In this document: positions 34,560-43,624 of the stretch, one piece after another
Layout of the letters: each line of letters starts with the position of its first letter
Numbering within the stretch: the first letter of the stretch is position 1
Assembly: GCF_000686905.1 (NCBI RefSeq)
Contig: NZ_JMLW01000023.1
Coordinates: forward strand, 1-49,566
Direction: 5' to 3'
Source: Marinospirillum insulare DSM 21763
GTDB taxonomy: Bacteria; Pseudomonadota; Gammaproteobacteria; Pseudomonadales; Halomonadaceae
Length of the DNA: 49,566 nt
Notes under the pieces: generated by a model
What the model saw: the letters and a program-made list of their open reading frames with translations, nothing else
Told to the model about the DNA's origin: nothing
The model's database searches: none
Position numbers and translations under genes: made by a program

Positions 34560-35483
34560 TTAAAGTTCTTGCAAAGCTTCTATATGCCTATGGACCGAAC
34601 GAGCTAAGGAGTTTAAGTCGTAACCACCCTCTAATACAGACACTAGTCGTCCATCACACTGACTTTTAGCTTGGTCCATTAAAAAGTTGGTGATCCAGTG
34701 GTAGTCATCGTCTTCTAAATTAAGCTCTCCCATAGGGTCTTCGCGGTGAGCATCAAAGCCTGCAGAAACCAGAATAAGCTGAGGTTTGAACTTTTGTATG
34801 GCTGGTAGCCAACTAGCTTCTATTGCGCGACGAAAGTCTAGGCTTCCAGAGTGTGCATCTAGCGGAGTGTTAATAATGTTATCTAACTCTGTATCTGCAT
34901 AGCGCCAAGGGTAGAAGGGGTGTTGAAAGCTAGAGCAAACCATTACACGTGGGTCATCTCTAAATACATCGACCGTACCGTTACCGTGATGCACGTCGAA
35001 ATCAAAAATAGCGACTCTATCTAGCTTGTGGTGCTCTAAAGCATGCAGCGCACCCACTGCCACATTGTTGTAGAAGCAAAATCCCATGCTTTCGACTCGC
35101 TCAGCGTGGTGGCCGGGTGGACGCACAGCACAAAAAACATTGTCAGCTTGGTTTTTAAATATTTGATCGACACCACGAACAACTGCACCAGCAGCAAAAG
35201 AGGCGGCTTCCAAAGACCTAGGAGCTAAGAGTGTTTCATCTTCAATACTGGTGAAACCCTGCTCGGGCAGACTGAGATGCAAAGAACGAACGTGCGCCTT
35301 AGGATGAGCACGAAACAGCTGCTCATCGGTTACTGGCCGAGCTTTATACTGCATTAGCTGGTTCATTAAGCCACTCAGCTTGAGCTGCTCAATTATGGCA
35401 TTTAGGCGCATCGGATTCTCTGGGTGCCAAGGCCCCATATCATGAAGTGCGCAGTCTTCGTGAGTGATAAACGATGTAATCAT
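34560..35483 (-). CDS. Histone-deacetylase-family (class II-like) zinc amidohydrolase
   Basis: A 307-residue zinc enzyme that removes acetyl groups from lysine or from acetylpolyamines and similar amides. Family motifs: HPENPMRLNAI, RPPGHHAE (the tandem histidines), GFCFYNNVAVGA, FDFDVHHGNGTVDVF (zinc ligands), SAGFDAHREDPMG and LEGGYDLNSLA. All metal and charge-relay residues are present. It is divergent from the Pat-type lysine acetyltransferase at 35608 with 124 bases between start codons, so the two may form a write/erase pair. Confidence 0.92.
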   Translation of the reverse strand: MITSFITHEDCALHDMGPWHPENPMRLNAIIEQLKLSGLMNQLMQYKARPVTDEQLFRAHPKAHVRSLHLSLPEQGFTSIEDETLLAPRSLEAASFAAGAVVRGVDQIFKNQADNVFCAVRPPGHHAERVESMGFCFYNNVAVGALHALEHHKLDRVAIFDFDVHHGNGTVDVFRDDPRVMVCSSFQHPFYPWRYADTELDNIINTPLDAHSGSLDFRRAIEASWLPAIQKFKPQLILVSAGFDAHREDPMGELNLEDDDYHWITNFLMDQAKSQCDGRLVSVLEGGYDLNSLARSVHRHIEALQEL

Positions 35484-35607
35484 GTTAAGGTCCGTTTAAG
35501 TTTAAATATAGTGTAATCTTGTTGCGGATTAATGGATACTGGGCAAACGTCGTAAGGTTTGCAAGAATATTAATTAGATAAGACCTAATTCAAGCATGGA
35601 GGTTAAG

Positions 35608-38337
35608 ATGAGCACGCGTTTTTTAAGGTATTTTTTTGAACCTAAAAGTTTAGTGGTTCTAGGTGCTTCGGAAAAAAACTTTAGCCTAGGCGGGCAGGTA
35701 GTCGCTAATATGCTAGATGCCAAGTTCCCGGGTGATATTTGGGTAGTTAACCCCAAGCCTTATGAAACAGTGCATGGTTGTCCCTGCTTCGATGAAATCA
35801 CTGAACTACCTAAAATACCTGATTTAGCCGTGGTTTGCTCCCCAGCGGCGAGTGCACCCGATGTTGTTGCTGAACTGGGGCGCTTTGGTGTGAAGGCAGC
35901 CCTGGTGCTAACGTCTAACCAAGGCCATCGCCAAACCAATTATAAAGCACGTTTATTAGAGGCCGCTCAATCATCTGGTATTCGGGTTATGGGGCCTGAG
36001 TGTATGGGTATTCTAGTGCCCTCACGCAAGCTCAATGCCAGTTATGCACCACAAAACATTAAGCCGGGTAAGGTTGCCTACATAGGTCAGTCTGGCATGT
36101 TGGGTAATGCCATTATTGACTGGGCGAATGGTCGTGGCATAGGTTTTTCACACTTAATTACCCTAGGCGACAGTGTAGACGTGCGCTTAGCAGACGTTAT
36201 TGACTATGTTAATCGTTATTCTGGTGCACAAGCTATTCTGCTGCATTTAGAGGATGTGCCTGACTCACGTCACTTTATGACGGCTGTGCGTGAAGCATCG
36301 CGTAATAAGTTAGTGCTGGTCATTAAATCGGGTCGCACCATGGAAGCTCAAGGTAACCCAGACATTTTCACACCTGGCTTAATTAATCGTGACCCTATCT
36401 ACAATGCTGCTTTTTCTCGTGCGGGTATGGTACGAGTTGATAACAGTGAAGAGCTTTTTGATGCCTTAGAAACGCTGACTCGTATGCGCCCTGTTAGGGG
36501 TGGTCGTTTAGCCATTATTAGTAATGGTTTGGGTCCTAGCATGTTGGCGGTAGACCGTTTAATTCACCAAGGCGGTTATTTAGCTGAACTCAGCCCAGAA
36601 ACCCAAGCCAAGTTACAAGACTGGCTGCCAAGTGACCGGGAAAGAGTTAACCCTTTAGACATAGGTGGCGGTGCAACACCTGAGATGTTTGTTGAAGCCG
36701 TTCAAATGGTAACCGAGGATCCAGCAGTTGATGCAGTATTGGTCGTTCATGCTCCAACTCGTTTAGCACCGAGTAAATCGACTGCTTTAGCTTTAATTGC
36801 CAATAAAAAACTGTTCAAACGTAATTTGCTCACCAGTTGGATGGGCTTAGAGCATGCTATTCCTGCTCGCCATGAGTTTAACCTAGCGGGTATTCCAACT
36901 TATATTTCACCAGAAAAAGCCGTACAAGCTTTTATGCATCTGGTGAATTACCAGCGAAATCAGCAACTATTACAAGAAACGCCGCCCAGCTTACCTTTTG
37001 AAACCACGCAAGATTTAAGAAAAGAAGCGCGTGAGATGCTTGAATCTATAGCTGCTGAAGGCCGTGATCATTTAAGCCATGAAGAAACCCACCGGCTTTT
37101 AACCGCCTATGGTATAGAGGTTGCGCCAGTGCGCTACCCTAAATCGCTTGATGAAGCGGCAGCTATGTCTGCAGAGTTTCCTGGCCCTAAAGCATTAAAA
37201 ATTAACCATACCGCTAACTCTCACCCGTTTGTTTATCGTAAACATCCTCACAGATTTTCTTCTGGTCTTTTACAAGATTTAGAAACCGAAGAAGATGTTC
37301 GCACTGCTGCTCAACGCTTGCTAGAAAAAGTAGAAGAAACCTTCCCCACCAGTCAGTTTCATTCTTACGTTCTGCAGCCTATGCAGCGTGGCAAACATTC
37401 TATGCAGTTAAACCTTGGCATTACCCGTGACCCACTTTTTGGTCCTATTATTCTTTTTGGTATAGGTGGCTACAAAGTCAATATTTTGGTTGATCGTCAA
37501 ATCGCCTTACCTCCGTTAAATATGAGTCTGGCAAAAGATCTAGTGATGCGCAGTCATGCAGGGCAGCTAATTAAAGAGCACAGTAATGACCCTAAAGATG
37601 ACTTAGAAAGGGTGTGTATTTTATTAGTGAAGCTTTCACAGCTTTGTTCAGATATGCCGTTAATTAAAGGCTTAGAAATCAACCCCTTGCTGTTAAATAA
37701 TCAGGAAATGTTTGCTATCGATGTGCAGTGTGACCTAGGTTCGCCTGCCTATCATGCAATTATGCCCTACCCAGAAGACCTACGAAAACTAGCCCAGTTA
37801 AAAGATGGTCGCGCTGTTGAGGTTCGACCTATCAGGGGAGAGGATGCCGTTGCTTTATTACGTTTCCATAGTCGTTTGTCTGAAGAAAGCATACGTTTCC
37901 GTTATTTCCATAACAAAGCGGACTTAACTAAGCGTGATTTATCTTTGCTGACGCAAATTAACTATGATCGACAAATGGCATTTATTGCTGAGGAATTAAA
38001 AGAAGACGGGAGTCGAGAAATTTTGGGCGTTTCAAGAATATGGACCGACCCAGACAATATTCGTACTGAGTTTTCGGTGATTATTCGCGATGATTTACAA
38101 GGTTTAGGGCTAGGTTCTTTATTGATGAATGCCATCATTGATTATTCGCGTAGCGTAGGCACGCTAGAAATGATCGGCAAGATAATGGTTGAGAATCATC
38201 CTATGCGCGGTCTAATGAAATATTTAGGCTTTAAAGCAAGTTATAACATGGAAGAACAAGTGATTGATGCCGTACTGCCACTCAATGAACCCACCACTGA
38301 ATGGCAGCAGCACCGACTCAACAACCCAGTCGATTAA
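35608..38337 (+). CDS. Pat-type protein lysine acetyltransferase (NDP-forming acyl-CoA synthetase-like plus GNAT)
   Basis: A 909-residue protein like PatZ/YfiQ, which acetylates enzymes such as acetyl-CoA synthetase using acetyl-CoA. Order of domains: CoA-binding Rossmann fold (about 1-135, FFEPKSLVVLGASEKNFSLGGQV), succinyl-CoA-ligase-like regions with GQSGMLGNAI and SNGLGPSMLAVD (to about 460), an ATP-grasp part (about 480-705), and a C-terminal GNAT domain (about 730-890) with the acetyl-CoA loop QGLGLGSLLM. The ATG at 35608 follows GGAGG by five bases; an ATG 12 bases earlier lies over that site. It is divergent from the deacetylase gene. Confidence 0.93.
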   Translation: MSTRFLRYFFEPKSLVVLGASEKNFSLGGQVVANMLDAKFPGDIWVVNPKPYETVHGCPCFDEITELPKIPDLAVVCSPAASAPDVVAELGRFGVKAALVLTSNQGHRQTNYKARLLEAAQSSGIRVMGPECMGILVPSRKLNASYAPQNIKPGKVAYIGQSGMLGNAIIDWANGRGIGFSHLITLGDSVDVRLADVIDYVNRYSGAQAILLHLEDVPDSRHFMTAVREASRNKLVLVIKSGRTMEAQGNPDIFTPGLINRDPIYNAAFSRAGMVRVDNSEELFDALETLTRMRPVRGGRLAIISNGLGPSMLAVDRLIHQGGYLAELSPETQAKLQDWLPSDRERVNPLDIGGGATPEMFVEAVQMVTEDPAVDAVLVVHAPTRLAPSKSTALALIANKKLFKRNLLTSWMGLEHAIPARHEFNLAGIPTYISPEKAVQAFMHLVNYQRNQQLLQETPPSLPFETTQDLRKEAREMLESIAAEGRDHLSHEETHRLLTAYGIEVAPVRYPKSLDEAAAMSAEFPGPKALKINHTANSHPFVYRKHPHRFSSGLLQDLETEEDVRTAAQRLLEKVEETFPTSQFHSYVLQPMQRGKHSMQLNLGITRDPLFGPIILFGIGGYKVNILVDRQIALPPLNMSLAKDLVMRSHAGQLIKEHSNDPKDDLERVCILLVKLSQLCSDMPLIKGLEINPLLLNNQEMFAIDVQCDLGSPAYHAIMPYPEDLRKLAQLKDGRAVEVRPIRGEDAVALLRFHSRLSEESIRFRYFHNKADLTKRDLSLLTQINYDRQMAFIAEELKEDGSREILGVSRIWTDPDNIRTEFSVIIRDDLQGLGLGSLLMNAIIDYSRSVGTLEMIGKIMVENHPMRGLMKYLGFKASYNMEEQVIDAVLPLNEPTTEWQQHRLNNPVD

Positions 38338-38346
38338 GTCAGTGGG

Positions 38347-39003
38347 CTAGGGAGACAGTCGCTCTCTAGTCCATTCTTGCTGGTTATCTTGTTTTTGCTT
38401 AAAACGTAAACGGTCATGTAAGCGGCTTGGTTGACCCTGCCAAAACTCTATACTGGTAGGTATAACTTGATACCCGCCCCAGTGGGGTGGGCGAGGTAAG
38501 CTATCCATGCCTGCATATTGTTCGGTAATTATCGCTTCTCGCTCACTCAAAACTTCGCGACCACTAATTATTTGGCTTTGCTCTGAAACCCAAGCACCTA
38601 GCTGGCTTTCACGCGGGCGGCTAGTGTAGTACTGATTAGACTCTTCTTCACTTAACTTCTGTACATAACCTTCAACCCTTACTTGCCGCTCTAATAACTC
38701 CCACCAAAAAAGGAGTGAACAGCGTGGGTTGTTTCTAAGTTCCTCACCTTTGCTGCTTGTATAGTTGGTGTAAAATACCCAGCCCAACTCTTTAGAGAAT
38801 CCCTTTAAGAGCACAATGCGGGCTTTGGGCTGCCCGGTTTCATCAACGGTTGCTAGGGTCATGGCATTAGGATCAAGCGTTTCTGTTTTTGCCGCTTCAG
38901 TCATCCAGCGGTTAAATAAAGCATAAGGACAGGATCCGGCGTTTGCTTCTGCTAGGTCATTGGCTTTATAAACACGCCGCATATCTGCTAATTCGCGATT
39001 CAT
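38347..39003 (-). CDS. pdxH: Pyridoxine/pyridoxamine 5'-phosphate oxidase
   Basis: PdxH oxidises pyridoxine or pyridoxamine phosphate to PLP with FMN and oxygen. The 218-residue protein has MRRVYKANDL, PNAMTLATVDETGQPKARIVLLKG, FYTNYTSSKGEELRNNPR, RQVRVEGYV, SRPRESQLGAWVS, PPHWGGYQV and LHDRLRF, covering the FMN and PLP sites. The ATG at 39003 has AGAGGA seven bases upstream; a longer frame to 39042 lacks such a site. Several PLP enzymes nearby (alr, ectB, bioA, bioF) depend on this cofactor. Confidence 0.95.
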   Translation of the reverse strand: MNRELADMRRVYKANDLAEANAGSCPYALFNRWMTEAAKTETLDPNAMTLATVDETGQPKARIVLLKGFSKELGWVFYTNYTSSKGEELRNNPRCSLLFWWELLERQVRVEGYVQKLSEEESNQYYTSRPRESQLGAWVSEQSQIISGREVLSEREAIITEQYAGMDSLPRPPHWGGYQVIPTSIEFWQGQPSRLHDRLRFKQKQDNQQEWTRERLSP

Positions 39004-39071
39004 CTTGCTATCCTCTTGCGGTAAAGTAAAACTAGTTAACAACTTTAACTTAATTTAGGAGCTTCTTATTA

Positions 39072-39761
39072 ATGACACCACCTAACTCCAACCAGAATAT
39101 CAAAGTATGGGACTGGTCTATACGAGTTTTTCACTGGTCTTTGCCTTTATTGATATTTTTGCTTTGGTTTTCACAAGATCAAGGGGAAATGGCACGCCAT
39201 TTTCTATTTGGTCAAATCTTACTAGCGGTTCTGGTTTATCGCATTATTTGGGGTTTTATAGGTACACCCTATGCAAGGTTCAAACATTTTTTGTATGGAC
39301 CTAAAGCTTTCTTAGCTTATTTTAAGCATTTTTTTTCTAGCACTAAACCCCGCTACCTGAGTCATAACCCTATGGGTGGCTTTATGGTTTTAGTGTTGAT
39401 GGGTGGCGTTATTTTCCAGTTGGTGACAGGTCTTTACACTACTGATGATATTTTTACCTTCGGACCTTTATATGAAACAGTCAGTCGTTCAACGTCTGCT
39501 TGGATGTCGCGTTGGCACTATCTGTTTTTTGATGTGTTGCTGGTACTGATTGGCTTACACCTATTAGCCATACTGCTATATAAAATACGCGGTGAAGGCT
39601 TGGTTAAAGCTATGTTTAGCGGTAAAAAACCAGCTGCTGAGGAGAATCAAGACCAATTACCTGCAGAAGCAATGCAAAGCTTTCCTTGGTTACGTTTTGT
39701 TTTGGCAGTGGCGATAACTAGCCTGGTTGTATTTGTTGTTTTCCATATCAACTACGCATAA
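39072..39761 (+). CDS. Cytochrome b561-type membrane protein
   Basis: A 229-residue di-haem membrane protein of the bacterial cytochrome b561/Ni-Fe hydrogenase b-subunit type. It starts with VWDWSIRVFHWSLPLLIFLLW, the typical first helix with a haem histidine, followed by helices near 42-62, 95-117 and 143-168 with histidines in ARHFLFG and SRWHYLFFDVLLVLIGLHLLA, and a final helix near 207-225. It probably passes electrons between quinol and a periplasmic c-type cytochrome. The convergent next gene is a cytochrome c', a pairing often seen, so the two may be partners. Confidence 0.88.
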   Translation: MTPPNSNQNIKVWDWSIRVFHWSLPLLIFLLWFSQDQGEMARHFLFGQILLAVLVYRIIWGFIGTPYARFKHFLYGPKAFLAYFKHFFSSTKPRYLSHNPMGGFMVLVLMGGVIFQLVTGLYTTDDIFTFGPLYETVSRSTSAWMSRWHYLFFDVLLVLIGLHLLAILLYKIRGEGLVKAMFSGKKPAAEENQDQLPAEAMQSFPWLRFVLAVAITSLVVFVVFHINYA

Positions 39762-39799
39762 AAAAAGCCCCAGATGGTTAAATTTTACCATCTGGGGCT
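39760..39799. terminator. Shared terminator between cytochrome b561 and cytochrome c'
   Basis: agccccagatggt (39766-39778) and accatctggggct (39787-39799) form a 13-bp stem. On the minus strand seven T follow it, so it mainly ends the cytochrome c' transcript; it may act on both. Confidence 0.88.
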
Positions 39800-39816
39800 C
39801 TAGTTGTTACTGAATA

Positions 39817-40278
39817 TTACTTAGCGCGGTAGTCGTCGTGACAACCTTTACAGCCTTGTAAAACAGCGCCAATGGCTGGGCGTGCAGTTTTTAAATCAAA
39901 GCCAGGCTTAGAAGAAGCTTCAATTAACTCGCCTAGGGCTTTACCAAAGGTTTGGCCTTTAGACTGGAAATCTTCCATATTCGACCAAGCGGCAGCTTTA
40001 AGCTTAGACTCTTTTACATCACGAGTCGCAGGGAAATAGGTGTCGCCTAACATGGGTGCAATTTTACCTAGGTTGGTTGCACGCTTATTAATTTCCGCAG
40101 CATCAAAATCAATTTTCCCTTGTGCCATACCACCCATAACACCGGCTTGGGCTGAGAAAACCTGATAAATTGCTTGGCGATACTTAACTGCATCTTCAGG
40201 TTTGAATAAATCTGCCGACTGTACACCAGTGCTACCGAGTAAAGTCAGAGTAGCTAGGGCAATAGCCTTCTTTAACAT
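39817..40278 (-). CDS. Cytochrome c'
   Basis: A 153-residue periplasmic haem protein. Residues 1-21 are a signal peptide (LKKAIALATLTLLGSTGVQSA). The rest is a four-helix bundle with YRQAIYQVFSAQAGVMGGMAQGK in the first helix and the haem motif CKGCH at 143-147 near the C-terminus. Cytochromes c' bind NO and CO and may protect against nitrosative stress or carry electrons from cytochrome b561. Transcribed toward the shared terminator. Confidence 0.92.
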   Translation of the reverse strand: MLKKAIALATLTLLGSTGVQSADLFKPEDAVKYRQAIYQVFSAQAGVMGGMAQGKIDFDAAEINKRATNLGKIAPMLGDTYFPATRDVKESKLKAAAWSNMEDFQSKGQTFGKALGELIEASSKPGFDLKTARPAIGAVLQGCKGCHDDYRAK

Positions 40279-40620
40279 AGCGAGAACTCCATTTAATTTA
40301 ATAAATTAATTATTGATCTGGGGGTTTATAAGTGTTTTCTTAAGGAAGGCGTGACTTTACAATAAAAACTTGCTTTACGCAAAAGAATACCTTTAATAGG
40401 GAGAGCTCAGTTGAAATTTATAATGAGTATTTTTTAAGTACTTTTTGCCTGCCACCAGCAAGCGTGTTTTTAAGTAAAAAAATATTATTGGCGGCAACAA
40501 AAGCCTTACTTCTAGGGCTGTTCAAATGGTGTAAGACTGTTATTATAGATCACTGCGACTTGATAGCTTGTCTTAGGATTAAGCAAATAACCGATGTAAC
40601 TAAAACTTAAGGATCGCAAT
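40279..40620. other. 342-base intergenic region with a possible pomA promoter
   Basis: No gene is apparent. A sigma-70-like pair TTCAAA (40521-40526) and TATAGA (40544-40549) with 17-base spacing points toward pomA, giving a leader of about 65 bases. The part next to cytochrome c' should contain its promoter, but I could not assign one. Confidence 0.4.
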
Positions 40621-41397
40621 ATGGATCTTGCTACACTACTTGGCCTGGTACTGGGATTTACGCTCATCATCTTGGCTATCGTTACCAGTGCTGACCTAGG
40701 TTTGTTTCTTAGCTTACCTAGTATTCTGATTGTAGTAGGTGGTACTTTTGCCGCAGCTCTAATCAAGTTTCGAGTTCAGAGCTACTTAACAGGGATAAAA
40801 GAAGGGGTAACCTCTGCTTTTTTTGACCGCAGTGATAACCCACGTGAAATCATTGCCCTGGCTAACCGCCTTTCACGCATTGCACGTCGTAACGGTCTGC
40901 TAGGCTTAGAAGATGAGCCCATAGACAACCCTTTCTTCCAAAAAGGGGTGCAAATGTGTGTTGATGGTAGTGCGCCAGAGTTTATTCAAGAAGTTCTTCA
41001 AAAAGAAATGCTCCTCACCATTGATAGAAAATCAGTGGCAGAAAAAGTGTTTCGTGCCTTTGGTGACCTAGCACCGGCTTTCGGTATGATAGGTACCCTA
41101 GTTGGTCTTATTGCTATGCTTAACAACCTAGATGACCCTACCAAACTTGGTCCGGGTATGGCTTTAGCACTAATTACAACGCTTTATGGTTCAGTTTTAG
41201 CTCAGCTTATTTTTATTCCTCTAGCCGATAAGCTAGAAATGAAAAACGATGAGTTAAGAAACAATATGGCTCTGATTGTAGATTCGGTAATGGGTATTTA
41301 TAACGGCATGAACCCTCAAGTACTCGATGAGTTGCTTGAAACTTACCTACCTGAATATCAGCGTGGCGCTATGAATATGACTGAAGAAATAGAGTAG
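40621..41397 (+). CDS. pomA: Flagellar motor stator protein PomA (MotA family)
   Basis: The A subunit of the stator that couples ion flow to flagellar rotation. The 258-residue protein has helices near 5-23, 29-49, about 150-170 and 182-202, the cytoplasmic loop with charged residues, and FGMIGTLVGLIAMLNNLDDPTKLGPGMALALITTLYGS, the PomA-like channel block of sodium-driven stators. AAGGA lies seven bases before the ATG. pomB follows after 6 bases. No flagellar structural genes are in the window. Confidence 0.93.
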   Translation: MDLATLLGLVLGFTLIILAIVTSADLGLFLSLPSILIVVGGTFAAALIKFRVQSYLTGIKEGVTSAFFDRSDNPREIIALANRLSRIARRNGLLGLEDEPIDNPFFQKGVQMCVDGSAPEFIQEVLQKEMLLTIDRKSVAEKVFRAFGDLAPAFGMIGTLVGLIAMLNNLDDPTKLGPGMALALITTLYGSVLAQLIFIPLADKLEMKNDELRNNMALIVDSVMGIYNGMNPQVLDELLETYLPEYQRGAMNMTEEIE

Positions 41398-41403
41398 ATA
41401 TTT

Positions 41404-42213
41404 ATGAGTAAGGCCGCATTACCAGAAAAGAAGAAAAAAGAAGTTAAGGGAACACCCATTGCGCCTTGGATGGTAACTTTTGCTGACATGATGACGCTCT
41501 TGCTGGTGTTTTTTGTTCTTATCTTATCTTTCTCAACTATGGAAGTAGAAAGGTTCCGTGCGGTATCTATGGCACTGCAGAATTCTTTTGGCTTTCAGAT
41601 GATGAATCCGCTGAATATGATTCCAGTGGATAATCCACCACGCACTGAAAATATCATTGCACCTATTAAGCCCGAACCTCCTACTACTGAAAATACTGGT
41701 ATGGAAAATCAATTAGACACTTTAGGTAATCGCCTAGACACTAACTTTATTGATGAAATTGAGAAGGGTTTGATCATAGTAGAGCAGGACGAAGATCACA
41801 TTATCATTCGTTTTCCAGATGACGCTGCCTTTGGTTCAGGTAGTGATTGGTTAGAGCCACAAATGGTGCCTATTATTCAGCGGGTTGGTGAGTTAATTTC
41901 AGACTTTGATATGTATGTTGTGGTGGGTGGTCATACCGACAACATTCCAATTAACACTGAAAGATACCGTTCTAACTGGGAGTTATCCTCAGCACGTGCA
42001 ACTTCTGTTGCCCATGAGCTCACTTGGATGAGTGACCTAAATGAAGAGTATCTTTATGTAGTTGGTAACGGGGATGCTAGGCCGATTACCTCAAACGCTA
42101 CACCAGAAGGGCGTGCAGGAAACCGTAGGGTAGATATTCTACTCATGGAGCGTGACCTCACAGAGGAAAGAGAAGTTTTCCAAGGTATTCAACAAATACC
42201 TACCTACCGTTAA
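41404..42213 (+). CDS. pomB: Flagellar motor stator protein PomB (MotB family)
   Basis: The B subunit of the stator. The 269-residue protein has one membrane helix (PWMVTFADMMTLLLVFFVLIL) carrying the essential ion-binding aspartate in FADMMT, a plug and linker with many prolines, and a C-terminal OmpA-like peptidoglycan-binding domain (VVVGGHTDNIPI, SNWELSSARA, GNRRVDILL). The Phe-Ala-Asp context and neighbour support sodium coupling, though sequence alone does not prove the ion. Followed by a strong terminator. Confidence 0.93.
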   Translation: MSKAALPEKKKKEVKGTPIAPWMVTFADMMTLLLVFFVLILSFSTMEVERFRAVSMALQNSFGFQMMNPLNMIPVDNPPRTENIIAPIKPEPPTTENTGMENQLDTLGNRLDTNFIDEIEKGLIIVEQDEDHIIIRFPDDAAFGSGSDWLEPQMVPIIQRVGELISDFDMYVVVGGHTDNIPINTERYRSNWELSSARATSVAHELTWMSDLNEEYLYVVGNGDARPITSNATPEGRAGNRRVDILLMERDLTEEREVFQGIQQIPTYR

Positions 42214-42243
42214 GTTAAAACTTTAACGATTAGAAATGACTAA

Positions 42244-42279
42244 GAAGCCTGTTATTTTATTGAATAGCAGGCTTTTTTT
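42244..42279 (+). terminator. Terminator after pomAB
   Basis: aagcctgttatt and aatagcaggctt form a 12-bp stem with one G-T pair, followed by eight T. Confidence 0.9.
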
Positions 42280-42282
42280 TGG

Positions 42283-43608
42283 TTAAACTTTTAGACCTTG
42301 CCAACGTCTACGCTGCCAAACCCTGACAAATACCACCGAGTTAATCATTCTATAGGCCAGTTGGGCTACCCAAATACCTATCAGCCCACCTTGTAAGTAA
42401 ATACCTAAAAACCAAGCTGCAGGAAGAAAAAATAACCACTGCATAGACAGACTGATTTGCATAACTGACCTATGCGCACCTGCCCCTTGTAAGGCTTGGT
42501 TAAAAACAAGCGCTGCTGAGTCTAGGGTAATCATAATTCCCGTTAGCATGAGAGGAATTTTACCCAGCTCAATTAGACTTTCTTGATGTAAAAATAAGCC
42601 TAAGATTGCTTCGGGAGCCAGCAGCATGGGCAGGCCTAAAAACGCTAATATAATGGCGGCTAGGCGCATGCCTTCCCAGCCCCAACGGTGGGCTTCTTCT
42701 TGGTTGTTTTCTCCTAAGCTGTGACCAACCAAGGTCATGGCTGCCATACCTAAGCCAACGCCAGGTAATATAAGTAAAAGCGACAAATGTACTAATACAT
42801 GGCCCACTGCAACGCTAGCCGTGCTTATTTGTCCTAAAAACCAAAATAAAACGGCGTAGCTAACTGCAAATAAAAATTGCTGCAAAGAGTTAGGAGCCAC
42901 CAAACTTACTAGGCTCCACAACAAGGTAAAACTGGGAGATTTATTTAAAAAACCATTAGGCCGAGCATTGCGCCAAGTAAGCCAGCCCCAAACTAAAGCA
43001 CCACTTGTCACTGAAATGCTAGTGCCCAGCGCCGCACCAGTAGCACCTAAGGCTTGTATCCCTAAGCCACCATGAATAAGCCAAATACTCAGCAGAATAT
43101 TCAAGGTATGGGTAAAAATAATAATACGAAAATAAACCCCAGTTTTTTGAATACCATGCCAATAGCCACGAAAGCTTAGGGTTAATGCAATTGGTAGTAA
43201 ACTAATCACTCGCCACTGAAAATAGTCATTGGCAACCGTTTGCACAGCAGTTGTTGGGTTTATCTTTGCAACTAGCCAACTAGAATTAAACCAACCCACT
43301 AAACTTAACGGCAAAGTAATCATTAAAGCCAGCAAAATAGCGGCATTAAGCGGCAAAGCTAGCTGAGTGTATTGTTTCGCACCTTGTCGGCGCGCAACCT
43401 GAGACTGTACGCCAGAACTAAGCCCGGCAACCAAGGCCGACAGCATAAAAATGGCGTAACCACCCACTCCAACACCCGCCAGTACTGTTTCGCCCAAGCT
43501 TCCTACTAGAATTGCATCCACTAAATTCAGCAAACTCTGGCTAAGCATGCCACCCATAATAGGTAGGGCTAAAGCCAGAATTTTTTGCCTGCGCTGGGTA
43601 GCAATCAT
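42283..43608 (-). CDS. MATE-family multidrug/cation efflux transporter
   Basis: A 441-residue inner-membrane protein with about twelve hydrophobic helices in two similar halves, beginning IMGGMLSQSLLNLVDAILVGSLGETVLAGVGVGGY, the typical MATE N-terminal block. MATE transporters export cationic compounds in exchange for Na+ or H+. The second half has APNSLQQFLFAVSYAVLFWFLGQIS, matching the repeat. Substrate not predictable. It starts 17 bases after the end of metH on the same strand and may share its transcript. Confidence 0.92.
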   Translation of the reverse strand: MIATQRRQKILALALPIMGGMLSQSLLNLVDAILVGSLGETVLAGVGVGGYAIFMLSALVAGLSSGVQSQVARRQGAKQYTQLALPLNAAILLALMITLPLSLVGWFNSSWLVAKINPTTAVQTVANDYFQWRVISLLPIALTLSFRGYWHGIQKTGVYFRIIIFTHTLNILLSIWLIHGGLGIQALGATGAALGTSISVTSGALVWGWLTWRNARPNGFLNKSPSFTLLWSLVSLVAPNSLQQFLFAVSYAVLFWFLGQISTASVAVGHVLVHLSLLLILPGVGLGMAAMTLVGHSLGENNQEEAHRWGWEGMRLAAIILAFLGLPMLLAPEAILGLFLHQESLIELGKIPLMLTGIMITLDSAALVFNQALQGAGAHRSVMQISLSMQWLFFLPAAWFLGIYLQGGLIGIWVAQLAYRMINSVVFVRVWQRRRWQGLKV

Positions 43609-43624
43609 TGTCTAGGGCAGCTAA

